Shown: positions 38,461 through 49,302 of the stretch, piece by piece | Layout of the letters: each line of letters begins with the position of its first letter | Numbering within the stretch: the first letter of the stretch is position 1 | DNA from: Anaeramoeba flamelloides | Taxonomy: Eukaryota; Metamonada; Anaeramoebidae | Reading direction: 5' to 3' | Assembly (NCBI GenBank): GCA_027625915.1 | Contig: JANTQA010000075.1 | Location: 496,001 to 560,000 of the forward strand | Length of the DNA stretch: 64,000 nucleotides | Notes under the pieces: generated by a model | What the model was told of the DNA's origin: nothing | The model's input: the letters and a program-made list of their open reading frames with translations, nothing else | Database searches by the model: none | Position numbers and translations under genes: made by a program

Positions 38461-41400
38461 ATGTGTGAAGCTGATTCTCCTTATAACACAGACTCATTTA
38501 TAATTCTAAATGCAGGTAAAATAACCTTGTCAAACTCAAACAAAACATTACTAAGCACTGCAATGAACTGGAAAACATCACGTGGGAAAGTTGTAATGGA
38601 AACTGGGAAATGGCAGTTCCAATTCAGGATCGATAAAGTACCATCTGATGGAACCATTGCAACAATGATTGGTGTGTGCACACCAAGTACAACTAAAATC
38701 GCCTATCAGGGAGAAGGATGGATGTTTTATGGCTATGATGGGCACAAATGGCACAAATACAGGTTCAATTTTTCTTCTTTTTCTTTTTGTTAACCAAGAA
38801 TTTTTTTCTCAATTTTATCTTTTTGGAGTTGTGAAAAAGAGAGTTTTTTTCTACAAATCGGTTTCGAAACGATCTCTTATCTTAATTTACAAAAACCTTT
38901 TTGTGAAAGGAAGTGGTTGTATTAATTGTATCAATATTTTTTCTTATTTTGTCAACCACAAAATCAAATAACCATTTTGGAAAAAAAGTGAAACATGGTT
39001 TTTCATTGGGAACATTACTGAAAATGAAAAGTAAAATCAATAAAAAGAAGAAACCAATTAAATTCAAATAATAGTCTTTATATTATTTTCAATCAACCCA
39101 ACAAACACAATTTAAATCAACTTTCATATGGAAATTCATGGTGTGATTTTGTAGATCGCAAAAATAGTCAATTTTATGAACAAATTTTTAATAATTGATC
39201 AATCAAAGTAAAACCCATATCAAAAGATAGTATTAAAAAAACTGTTATTGTGCTGAATACTTCATTTTGTCTTTATTTATTTATTTATTCTTTTTTAACA
39301 TTGATCTTACTTTGAATTTTCAGTAATGTTCCCAATTAAAAACGTGTTTCACTTTTTTTCCAAAATGGTAAACCCATTTTTACAACATTCATATCAAATG
39401 TGCCAAAAGTGATTTCTTAATATTTTAAGTTTTTTTACTAAATTTGTCATTTTTCCAAAAACTATAAAACTTTTCCGATGAGCCCCGACGGGATAGGTTC
39501 ATAATTGCAAAAAAAAAACATTTAATGAAAGAAGAAAAATGTTTGGGGTTGTTTTTTGGTTTTCTGATTTCTGAAAATTATTTTCGATTTTTAAATTTCT
39601 GTTTCTTTCCCAAACATTTTTATTCTATTATTAAATCGAATTTTTTCCTCTTAGGCCCACAAATTCGCCGATTAAAAACCTCTCACGTCGGGGCTCATCG
39701 GAAAAGTTTTATAGTTTTTGGAAAAATGACAAATTTAGTAAAAAAACTTAAAATATTAAGACCTCATTTTTGGCACATGTGATTTAGACACACGATCATG
39801 GAGAAAAAATTTTTCAAAAAAAAATTAAACATTTGCTAATTTTACTCTTTTTAATAACTTCAATTATCATAAACACTTATTTGTTAATAAAAGATCTTTG
39901 ATCAAAAAATATTTACAAAGATATTTTATAATTTAAGTTGAAAAATCCAATTTTGCAGGTTCTATTAAGATTTTTTTTCAATTTAATAGTAAAAAATTTG
40001 AATATTTTTTTTTTCACAGTTAAGAAATCATTTTATTATATTTAAAAAGTATTTTAAATTTAATAAATATCTTTCCAAATGAATAACCAATTATTTTGAT
40101 TTTGGAGAATTATTTATTTCTCAAATTAAAAAAAAACCGCCGTTAACTTTTCCAGAATTCAAAAGAATTGAGAAAAATCTTTGATTTTTCTCTATTATTT
40201 CAAATTTTGGAAAAGCTAGGCACTTGAAGGCATTTGATGGGCACTTTTCGTTAGTTTTTTTTTAATTTTTGAAATTAATTGAAAATTTGGTTGATTTTCG
40301 GTTTATTCCAAAAAGTAAAAAAAATCCGTTATCTTTTCGAAGAATTTAAAAGAATTGAGTAAAATCTATGATTTTTCTCTATTCTTTTGAATTCTGGAAA
40401 AGATAGGCACTCTATGGACACTTTCGTTAGGTTTTTTTGAGTTTTCTATTTATTTAGAAAATCAATAGATTTTCGTTAGTTTTTTTTTACTTTTTGAAAT
40501 AAACCCAAAATTTATTAAAATTTTCTGTTTATTTCAAAAAGAGAAAAAAAACCTAGAACACTTCACAAATAAAATAGAAAACCTCAAAATAACCTAACGA
40601 AAATTGATTGATTTTCTAAATAAAATAGAAAACCTCAAAAACCCCTAGAACACTTCACAAATAAAATAGAAAACCTCAAAAAAAACCTAGAACACTTAAC
40701 ATATAAAACAGAAAACCTCAAGAAAACCGCTGTTAGGTTTTTTTTAATTTAAGAAATAAATCGAAAATTTCTGAAATTTTCGGTTTATTTCTTAAATTAA
40801 AAAAAACATAGGCACTCTATGGCACTTGATACACTCTACGGAACTTTTTTTAGGTATTTTTACAGAATTTAAAAAAGAATAAAGTAAAATCGATGATTTT
40901 ACTTGATTATTTTGAAATAAAAATTACCTAGGACACGAGTTATTTATCATAAGTTATTTTTTTTTCATAAGTTATTTTTTTTAGATGATAAGAGTGTTTT
41001 CAAAACTATTAGTTATTATCTATTCAAAAAAATATCCTAAAGTTGAATTTAAAAAAATTCATTGTCTACATCCATTTAAAAATTTTTTAACCCCAATCTA
41101 GACCTTTTTTTTCTAGACCAGAGACTTTTAAAAAATCTTAGTACTATTAACAACAATAAATACAACCGCCTCAAGATTTTTAAGAAATGGGATATTGATT
41201 ATATTGTGAATAAACTCAACCAACAAGCATGAAATGATAATTGTAGTAATACGTTTTGTCTAACTTGAAATTTTGAATTTTATTTTTTCATAATCGTGTA
41301 GTGAAGTGCAAAATTTTAATTCATGTTTTTTACCTGCTTAGGTATTTAAATATAGAAAACACATGTACATACTTGATTCAGATTGAAACTATTTTTTGAG

Positions 41401-43157
41401 TTTAGATCTTGAATTAATGTAAATGGTTCAAAAATATTGAATGTTTTTGTTTCAAATATTTCATAAATATAAATTTTGTGAAATAAAATAATTTTTTTGT
41501 TACAATTAAAAAAAATGATCAATTTATCCTTTTTTTGTTAAAAATTATATTTTTCTTTTCATATTCGATCTTCAAAAAATTCTTTTTTAAAATTTATTTA
41601 AAGAACCCCATTTCGTATTTATATGGATGCTATAACCCTATTGATTTGTTTCTGTTATTTATACAACAAAACAATCATTTTTTAATCATGGGCAAAATTT
41701 TTGTAATGGATTAAAGTTCCAAACACGGTTTAGTTGGGTACTGTACAGATCAGAAAGAGATTACATCTCAAAAAAAAATTAAAAGAGTACGAATATTGCT
41801 GTGGAAATATTTTTGGAAATCGTTGATCTATTTGGAAATGTTTGAAAGGTGCAAAATCTTCTAATTTTGAATTCAATTTGGGTAAAATAAGAGGTATTTT
41901 ACGGGTCAAAGTAACTTTAAAAATTTTATTTAAAGTTATTTTAGAAGAGTTTAATTCAATTTTTTTGTGCGATTTTTAATCTCATAAATCCCAAAAAATT
42001 GCTCTTCTTTATTTTTAAGATTTTGAACAAATCAATTGGATACTTGAACTAAAATATTTGTCAATAGACGACAAAGAAAAAATTCCTTCATTTTTTCTAT
42101 AAAGTTTGAAAATTGAATGAATTCCATTTCTTTGATGGAAAGTAATTTCTAAATCCAAACATGTTTTTTTTTTATTATTATTTCTTTTTGATTGGAAACC
42201 AATCTTGTTGCCAATAAAAATAAAAAATAAATGTCTGATTTCTTTTTTCTTTGGGAAAATAGAAAAGAAAGTCGATTTTTAAAGGATTACAAAATGTAGT
42301 AAAAAACACAATTACAATTTTTGAAAAATAAATCAAATAAAATAACATTTTTTTTATTTACTATGTCAAATTAATTCAATTTTAGAGTAATATTCAAAAT
42401 CAAGTATAAACATTATAAAAATGCAAGTCACAGAAGATTTCATAGGTATTAATAAGATTGCGTAAAAGAGTAAGTCAGCCAGTTTGAGCAACACCTTTGA
42501 AAAAAATTTATTCCTCACTTTTTTAAAATGGATTTATAATTATTTTATCATATTAAACAATAATCAGCTGAAACCAAAATTCAATTTCTATTTAGTGTGA
42601 TTTTAGCGATTCATACAACTCCTGTTTATATTATGAACTGTTCTTCCTTCGCAAGTCTTTTAATTTGAACTTTTTTTCTTGTTGTTTATTCATTTTGAAT
42701 GATTATTTTTTATTGACATTATTCAAATTACTAATGGTTAATCCTGAATAATTAAAAGAAAATCATAAAAGAATATTAAAAATACAACTTTAACTATTAT
42801 TATTATTTTCAATTCTTCGGTTGTTGATATGCTTTTTTTTTTGAATAAACTTTTAAAGAATTCATAATTTTTTATTAATTTTACTCATTTCTCCCAAAAC
42901 TATTATCGTCATATATATATATATATATATATATATTTGTGTGTGTGTTTATTATTAAATTTCAAAGTGATCAACAATATAATAATGTGAAATGGAAAAC
43001 GGGTGATATAATAGGAATGTTTCTAGATATGGACAAGCATACATTACGTTATGAATACAATAAAAAGGATTGTGGAATAGCTTATGAAAATTTACCTTCG
43101 AAATTAGTCCTTGCTATAGATATGTATTATGTAAATGAACAAGTTACTATTTTATAA
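38461..43157 (+). CDS. SPRY-domain protein, two exons separated by a 4.2-kb intron
   Basis: Exon 1 is 38461-38762 and exon 2 is 42968-43157; together they code 163 residues. Exon 1 carries the first half of a SPRY fold: GKWQFQFRIDKVPSDGTIAT, MIGVCTPS, GWMFYGYDGHKWHKY. Exon 2 supplies the second half: WKTGDIIGMFLDMDKHTLRY (the family G-D-x-I-G-x-x-x-D block), then NKKDCGIAYENLP and LVLAIDMYY. The intron 38763-42967 begins GTTCAA, ends AAATTTCAAAG, and preserves the reading phase (AG|T, Ser). The protein is little more than one SPRY domain, a protein-interaction fold; its partner is unknown. The 4,205-nt intron is about 25-50 times longer than the short introns nearby and is filled with two MITEs and a palindromic module cluster. 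Confidence 0.85.
38972..39368. mobile_element. MITE in the SPRY intron, 53-bp TIRs, TAA target-site duplication
   Basis: Arms 38972-39025 and 39316-39368 are inverted copies starting CCATTTTGGAAAAAAAGTGA, with AACATTACTGAAAAT at the inner end. TAA flanks both sides (38969-38971 and 39369-39371). It shares inner arm sequence with the MITE at 2830-3288, and both use TAA, so they form one family (PIF/Harbinger-like by TSD; inference). Confidence 0.8.
39394..39782. mobile_element. MITE in the SPRY intron with about 97-bp nearly perfect TIRs
   Basis: Left arm 39394-39490 and right arm 39686-39782 match with about four differences, all in the outer 22 bases; the inner 75 bases look identical, including TTTTCCGATGAGCCCCGACG. 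The tip is TCAAATGTGCC or TCACATGTGCC. It lies 25 bp from the preceding MITE. No clear TSD. The spacer of about 195 bp is non-coding. As RNA the arms would form a long duplex. Confidence 0.85.
40138..40930. repeat. Palindromic module cluster in the SPRY intron
   Basis: Order: CCGTTA junction; alpha hairpin 40148-40215; CTAGGCACTTGAAGGCATTT spacer ending CGTTAG; beta hairpin about 40255-40324; CCGTTA; alpha 40332-40401; TAGGCACTCTATGG spacer ending CGTTAGG; half gamma about 40431-40478; beta about 40480-40550; three direct copies of a roughly 42-nt delta unit starting CTAGAACACTTCACA (about 40552, 40645 and 40687), the first two separated by CCTAACG; CGCTGTTAGG; beta 40738-40807; TAGGCACTCTATGGCACT spacer; alpha about 40855-40925; CCTAGG. 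Every hairpin is bounded by the same few words. Confidence 0.8.
41086..41235 (+). other. Short open frame in the SPRY intron, protein-like, unrecognised
   Basis: About 50 codons between stops read NPNLDLFFLDQRLLKNLSTI, then NKYNRLKIFKKWDIDYIVNK and LNQQA before TGA. Charged, helical composition differs from the background. Most likely a fragment of an inserted element; no family is recognised. Confidence 0.25.
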
Positions 43158-43990
43158 ATTCCATCACTCAAAACAATTCCTTAAAAACAAAACCCCAAAA
43201 GATCAATAATACACAATTTTGAAAAACTATTTTTACAATCAATAATAAGGATATACTTTGTTTCTCTCAAAGAAAATATTTTTTTTTTAAATGCTGATCA
43301 AAATTTTATGTTTTTACTGATACTATAGTCTTTCTTTTTTATAATTTTTTATTTCAGATTTGGGAATTAAAATAAATTGTTTTGATCTTTTTTAATTTTT
43401 ATTTTTTTTTTTTTTTTTTTTGATTACTTTTTTTTTACAAAATTTTTTATATTCTTTTTCTTTTTTTTTTCTATTTTTTTTTCTTTGATTTTTCTTTTTC
43501 TTTTCACTTTTTTTTTTACTTTTCTTTTTTTTCTTTTTCCTTCTTTTACTTTTTTTTTTAAACAAGATCATTTAGTGGAAAAAAAATAAAAGATCTAGTT
43601 AAAGACAAATAATCACCAAGAAAATTTCAACTATTCAATTTCTTTTAAAATTAATTTAATTATTATCAAAAAATCTTTTTGTTAACTTTTTTTCAGTTAA
43701 ATTCCAGTAATAAAAAATCAGTAAGGCTCATCATGAAAATTGTAACTCACTTTGTTTTGTTTTTGGTTTTATTTTTTTTTAATTTTTAATATATCAGGTT
43801 TATACATATATAGAATGATTTAAAGGTGAATTACAAACAAAATTTAATTATTTGTTGTTCTTGGATTAGAAAGAATAAATATAGATATTTTTTTCAATTA
43901 ATTATTTCAGGTGAGACATAATTTTTGAAATAGTGTATATATTTGAATCTTTTTTAAAAAATTCTAAATTTAAGTTTAGGAATTCAGGAA
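43158..43990. other. Intergenic DNA downstream of the SPRY gene
   Basis: Long T-rich and CTTTTT-rich tracts (about 43380-43560) follow the SPRY stop by 220 bp. I see nothing else in it. Confidence 0.6.
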
Positions 43991-44445
43991 GTGCTGTCAA
44001 GTGCCGTCGAGTGCTGTAGAGTACCGTAGAGTGCCTAGGTTTTCTTGGGGTTTTCTGTTTTATTTCGAAAATCTATAGATTTTCCAAAGAAACAGAAAAC
44101 TCAAAAAAACCTAACGGTTATTTTCCAGAGTTTGAAAGAATTGGGTAAAATCTTTGATTTTACTCTATTATTTTCAATTATTGAAAAGTTAATGGTGGTC
44201 TTTTTTTTATTAATTGTAGATATAAATTGGAAATTAAATAAATTTTCATTTTATTTCTTAAATTTTTAAAAAACCCATACTTATAATTTTCTTTAGGTTT
44301 TCTCTTTTATCTGTAAATTTATTTATAATAAAAAAAACAGAGAACTCAAGAAGAGCTAAAGGTGTTTTTTTTTTTTTTCCTTTTTTTTCGAAAATCTATA
44401 TATTTTTTTAATCAAAACAAATAATCAGAAAAAATAAGAAAACCT
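43991..44445. repeat. Decamer array plus palindromic module cluster
   Basis: 43991-44039 is an exact-period 10-bp array: GTGCTGTCAA, GTGCCGTCGA, GTGCTGTAGA, GTACCGTAGA, GTGCCTAGG. It runs directly into a gamma palindrome (about 44040-44111), made of TTTTCTGTTTTATTTCGAAA against TTTCCAAAGAAACAGAAAAC around the AATCTATAGATT centre. CCTAACGG follows, then an alpha hairpin (about 44120-44187), a beta-like module (about 44200-44272) and decayed gamma/beta modules ending near AACCTAAC at 44441-44448. Confidence 0.8.
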
Positions 44446-44490
44446 AACATCAATATGAAGAATTAAAAACTACATTGATTGCTGGTACTA

Positions 44491-45233
44491 CAGTTATTCC
44501 ACCCCTACCATGAAATCTATGATAAAAAGAAAATTTCTATTCTATATCATAATTGCCTTTTTATGATAGGATTTTATGGTTATGTGATAGCCTATTACAA
44601 ACTGTGAAATTTTATACAGCCGTTCCAACCCGACCGTGAAATCTATGATAAACAGACTATTCATTTTCTTTATCATAATTGACGTTTTGTGACAGAATTT
44701 TATAGTTATGTGGTAGCCTATATATTAACCGTGGAATTTTATAATAAAACAAAAATCTCCAATAGAGAAAATCTGAAAATGTGAATTTTTGAATAAAATT
44801 TTCTGAATGATCAATAATTTTTAAAAAAATTTTCAGGTTTTTGGTGGATCCTTAATTTCTAAACACCTTAAAATCAAAAGAAAATACCATTTCAAAGAAA
44901 TCATCAAATTTGATCGATCTTTGTAAGCTTTGTTTTGAATTTTTCAATTTTTTTCAAAAACAACAAGATTTTTTATCTCAGTCTTTCAAATAAGAAAATT
45001 TTCAAACAACTTTTTTCAAACCATAAAAAGTATATGATAGCGTATAACCAAAGATTTATTTTTTGTGTTTAACAGAGACAAAAAAGTCAATTTCTAGGTT
45101 TGACAAATTTCATGGTAGCTTTGGAACAGCTGTAAATGGTAGCCTATAACCAAATCTTTTTTTTTTATATTAATGGAAACAAAAAAGTCAATTTCTATGT
45201 CTGTCAAATCTCACAGTATGTTTAGAACGGCTG
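44491..45233. mobile_element. Nested foldback MITE, Tc1/mariner-like (TA|CAG termini)
   Basis: The outer ends are CAGTTATTCCACCCCTACC at 44491 and, inverted, CAGCCGTTCTAAACATACTG ending at 45233. Both are flanked by TACTA (44486-44490 and 45234-45238), or minimally TA. Inside, a second pair of ends occurs: TACAGCCGTTCCAACCCGAC at about 44616 and the inverted TACAGCTGTTCCAAAGCTAC ending near 45134. Each arm is thus a tandem duplication of about 100-130 bp. TA target and CAG tips suggest a Tc1/mariner origin (inference). No transposase is present. Confidence 0.75.
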
Positions 45234-45444
45234 TACTACTACTTGTTTGAAAACAAAATTGTTATCGTATGGTTTGAAGATTTTAATTGATTATCTTCAC
45301 ATTTTTAACACAAAATTGTTAAATTGTAAAAGATAAAATTCTCTAGTCAATGTTTTTTTTTTTTGCAAATAAAAAGTTTTTGAGAGTAATTTCGTTTATG
45401 CTTTTCTTGATCAATTTTTATTTATTATTTTCCAAATTGGGATT
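45234..45444. other. Short spacer
   Basis: AT-rich DNA between the nested MITE and the 3' end of the next minus-strand reading frame; nothing recognised. Confidence 0.5.
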
Positions 45445-45708
45445 TTAAACCAATTCACAAACTTCTTTGAAACTTGGAGGAAGATTAATAAATTTGTAAT
45501 CAGAATTAAAGGCAATCTTCAATAAAAAAGTGACCAAATTCAATAGATCTATATATTTGGTAATAAGTAGGTGGTTTATTACATTTAATTCATCAAACAA
45601 CTCAAAACAACAGTTTAAAAATACTGTTCTAATTTTTCGGAAAATCACTTTCAGAAAAATCGAAACAAATTGTTGAATTAAAATAGCCAAAAGTGAAAAA
45701 TTTGTCAT
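45445..45708 (-). CDS. Probable small helical protein, 87 residues, unrecognised
   Basis: An uninterrupted minus-strand frame starts with ATG (MTNFSLLAILIQQFVSIF) and ends PPSFKEVCELV. The middle, FELFDELNVINHLLITKYID, has amphipathic helix character and balanced codons (Asp, Glu, Asn, Cys, Pro), unlike neighbouring noise. Two hydrophobic stretches could be membrane segments or buried helices. No domain is recognised. It is the first of two minus-strand genes in a row, with 46770-47249 upstream. Confidence 0.45.
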   Translation of the reverse strand: MTNFSLLAILIQQFVSIFLKVIFRKIRTVFLNCCFELFDELNVINHLLITKYIDLLNLVTFLLKIAFNSDYKFINLPPSFKEVCELV

Positions 45709-46769
45709 AATAAAAATTTTACAAGGAAATTCGGTTTCAGACTGGTTTATGGATTAGTTTAAGTTGTTCTGAGAAGAATTTCAAGTTTATTGTTTTGTAT
45801 TTGCTTTTTTAATCAACACAATCTATTTTTATAGAATATCTGTGCTTTTTTTTAATTATGTTGTTTTGAATAAGCTTTGATTGGTTAGAGTTCTTTTGAA
45901 TAACCAGATCCGATTGTTAAGGATTTGTTTTGATTTTTTTTTTTTTGTTGATAAATTTTTTTACTGTTTTGAAAACAGTAATTGTTATTTGAGAAAATGA
46001 TTTTCTAAAAAAAAAAAGTAGTTTGGAGAAAAAAAGAAATATTCCATAAATTCCAAAAAAAAAATCCAAGAAAATTTTCACCATTACAAGTTTAACCTTA
46101 TTGAAACAAATTGTCTTGGTTTTTGAAAGGCAATATGAAATTTAGTCTATGTGTAGACTTATATCTCTGATAATTAATCATACCTTAAGGAAAAATATAG
46201 TACTGTTTTACTGTATATTTTTTGCTTTGTTTTTTGATTGGTTACAATACTTCAACAGTAAACATTACGATCTATGAATTTCCAAAGATACTCGAGACAA
46301 ATCCCTCCAAATTTTTTATTTTTAGATAACAAGATATTCTTTTGTTATTAATAAAATTATTCCAATTATTAGTGTTGTTTAATTTTATTCTTCAAAGGTT
46401 TTTTTGACAAATTTAATTTTGATACCTTGATCTGATTTTAAATTGAGAAACTTCACCAAAGAAAGTTAATCAGCATGCTTTTTTATTTTGTACTTAAATC
46501 GTAATTTAAAAATATTTTATGCAATTCAAAAAAGTAGAAAACACTTTTGAATGAAAAATTCAAAGTTAAGCGACAACTCAAGATTTTCACAAAGGACACT
46601 AAAAATCCATAAAATGGTTTTCCTTTGATAATAATCTGGTGTAATTTGTAAACAATTGATAAAAAACTTGAAATAAGCCTTTAAACAAAATTCAAAAAAA
46701 AAAAAAAAAAATAAAAATAAGAGAAAAAAAAATCCGAGAAACATTCGTGATGTCTTCAAAATTTATTAT
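45709..46769. other. Spacer between two minus-strand genes
   Basis: AT-rich DNA with a poly-A tract near 46694-46712 that makes a spurious Phe-rich frame. No further feature seen. Confidence 0.5.
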
Positions 46770-47249
46770 TTAATTCTTATAATCAGACTTTACAAAAACC
46801 ATGATTTTTCGATCACGGTTCATCAATTTTCGAAAACCTTTCCTTTCGAAAAAATTGATAACACCTCTTTGTAAGTTTTTATAAGAACACTTTGAAAGTA
46901 TTTGTTGATAAAGCAAAAATAAATTTTTTGAAATAATGACATTTTCGCCTGTATTAAAGCATTGAGGAAACCCTGTAATGAGCGTTTTGTCGTATTTGGT
47001 GAAAGCCACCAACCGTTGAAGCCAGGGTGGTGATGGTTTGTTATTCAAAAAAATCCTCAGTTGGTTGTAGGTATATACCTGTTCTTTCTTTTTGTCTTTC
47101 ACAAATGAGGTATTATTTTTTTTTGTTATGCTTGGTTGGAATTTGGCGAAATTGGTTTTTTGTTTGTCTCCTGCTTCTTTGCACTTTTTTCTTTTTTGAG
47201 ACAAGATCTTGGTTAAAGTCAGAGTTCCACATAAGGACTTTTTGTACAT
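46770..47249 (-). CDS. Possible divergent HSF-type DNA-binding protein, 159 residues
   Basis: A single ATG-to-TAA frame with ordinary, mixed codons. Residues 1-60 are basic (ILSQKRKKCKEAGDKQKTNF). Residues about 68-159 match the pattern of the heat-shock-factor winged helix: PPWLQRLVAFTK (P-x-F-x-x-K-L position), GENVIISKNLFLLYQQIL (G-x-S-F-x-I ... F-x-x-x-x-L-P position), then YKNLQRGVINFFERKGFRKL, aligning with the recognition helix block NFxSFxRQLNxYGFxKV at the same spacing, and RKIMVFVKS at the F-x-H position. The invariant Arg-Gln-Leu-Asn is not kept, so this would be a distant member, and chance similarity is possible. With no other domain, it would be a minimal one-domain factor. Confidence 0.5.
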   Translation of the reverse strand: MYKKSLCGTLTLTKILSQKRKKCKEAGDKQKTNFAKFQPSITKKNNTSFVKDKKKEQVYTYNQLRIFLNNKPSPPWLQRLVAFTKYDKTLITGFPQCFNTGENVIISKNLFLLYQQILSKCSYKNLQRGVINFFERKGFRKLMNRDRKIMVFVKSDYKN

Positions 47250-49302
47250 TATTGTTTTATTTTTACAATTAAATGATTTTTTTTTTTGTTTTTATTTTGT
47301 TTTGTTTTGTTTTGTTGAGTTGGGAATTAGTTTTGTAAATTTCCGATGAGGGGGAAGAATTCGTCAATTTATAAAAAATCCCATATTAGGGTGATATTAC
47401 TTTATAGTCTAATTGGTTGAGAAACAATATGTTTAAAGCCTCAATGCTCGTTAAAGGGAAGTTTCTCATGGATTTTGAATGTAAATTGATTTGGTTTTGT
47501 TTGTTCGTGTTCAGACAGCTGTTTTCCAAATTGTGTTTCGTTGAGTTTAACATTTGAACAAAAAAGAAAATATCTTCAAATGATTAATCGTTTTTTAAAC
47601 AAAAATCTAATTTTGAACAATGTAAAAAGTTCTTTTAAAAAATAATAAAGAATTATTAGATTTGAAATTGTTTCAAATTCTTGAACAATTTCGAGAATTG
47701 TAAAAAAACAAACACCTATAAGCTCTCTGTTCTTTTTTTTCGTTTTTTGTTGATTTGGTTAGAAATAAACACTTTTTTTTGTTAATGTAAGGGAATTTAA
47801 TTTTCTGAAAAGGTAAAATCCTTTTTTGTCAAGGAATAAATTGATCTTTTTTCCTCAAAGTCTTATTCAGTTTTGTTCTCAAAGCTACTTTTTGTATTCT
47901 GAAAAAAGTTTCACAACAGGAAATCTCTTATCAAAAAAAATTTTTAATTTTAGTCAGAGAAAAATTTTTTCTGATTGGTAATTGAAAAGTTTTTAGGATT
48001 AGGTTTGTCAAAAATTTTGGAAAAATTTTTACAATTTTTTTTTTTGTGAACAAGTTTTTTATTTATAAAAAATTGTAGTAACCTAATTTTAATGATAACA
48101 AACATCTATATGTACCACTCAAAAATTGAGTTACCTTAATTACTGGTTTTTAAATGTCGTAAATAATTTATTGTAAATTTTTTTTCGGCTTCGATTTGGA
48201 AAATATGTGATAGAAGGAGTTCTACCAAACCGATTTTTAAGATATTTAACAATTTAGAATTTTAAATTTTTTTTTTTTTTCGATTAAATTGTGCACTTTT
48301 TTTTTTAGATCATCCTGAAAATAATTTACTTTTTTCCAAAAAATTCTAATTGTTAAGTTATTTTTTTTTTGATAGGGCCTATATCAAGTTTTGAGAAAAG
48401 TCGAATTTTTTTTCAAGAGTTTTGAATTCTCTGCTTCCCTCTTTTTATTTTTTCAGTAATTTCAAATTATCTTGATTTTTTTTTTATTCGTTAACATAAT
48501 TAAATGCAATTGTTAAAAAGTGAAGACTTAAAGCAACCATTAGGATAGTTAGTGTGTGAAGACAATTATTTGGATTGAAAGGGAATTTATTTTTTGGATT
48601 TATTATTATTTTTAAGAGTAAAACAGAAAAAATTTTCTTATTTTTTATTATTGCTTTTCCAAATAGGGTTTTAAAAGAAATTCTTTGTAATTATTTTCCA
48701 AGACAGTTGATTTCAAAAACTTAAAAAGTATAATTGTAATGAGAACTCAAAGAACTGTGCTTATTAAATATTTGAATTTCATAATAAAAAATTTTGAGTG
48801 ATAAATTCAAATAAATATCAGAAAATTTTTTTACTTCATTTTCCATTTTACAAATTTTTTTACATAGCTTTGGATAATGAATAATTTTGGTTTAAGTGTG
48901 GAGAAAAATTGTAAAATTGGGGTGGTTTCAAAAATACTTTCTCTTGAGTTGTTTTAAAAGTTATTTTATTGGAGATTATTTTTAATTGGAAATAGCATGA
49001 AAAATTTGATCAAATTTATTTGAGGATATGTGGTATTTTCATTCTAACTGGAAATATTTTCTGTTCATTTTCAATTTCCCTTTACAAATCAATCAAAACC
49101 ACAAATTACAACCTACCTGTTTGGTATATCAATTTATAAGAGACAAATCTGGAACATTAAATTGTAATTGTTTCCTATTTAGAATTCCAATATCAGTATT
49201 AAATTAAAAATATTTATTTGTCTATATCCGTACTCTCAACAATTCGAGACTGTGTTCAAATAAATTTTTAAAAATAATTTCTCAAGAATCTGTAAAAACC
49301 AA
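47250..49302. other. Intergenic AT-rich DNA
   Basis: Upstream of the HSF-like gene there is a TTTTG repeat (about 47287-47323). T runs are frequent from 48000 to 48520. No coding or structured element is supported. Confidence 0.55.

Noticed and set aside
39525-39782. 85-residue plus-strand frame
   Set aside because: It runs through the right arm of the 39394-39782 MITE; composition is dictated by the inverted repeat.
44045-44269. 74-residue plus-strand frame
   Set aside because: It covers the gamma, alpha and beta palindromes and is not a gene.
47400-47470. D-arm-like word TAGTCTAATTGGTTGAG
   Set aside because: No T arm or matching acceptor stem at tRNA distance; chance similarity.
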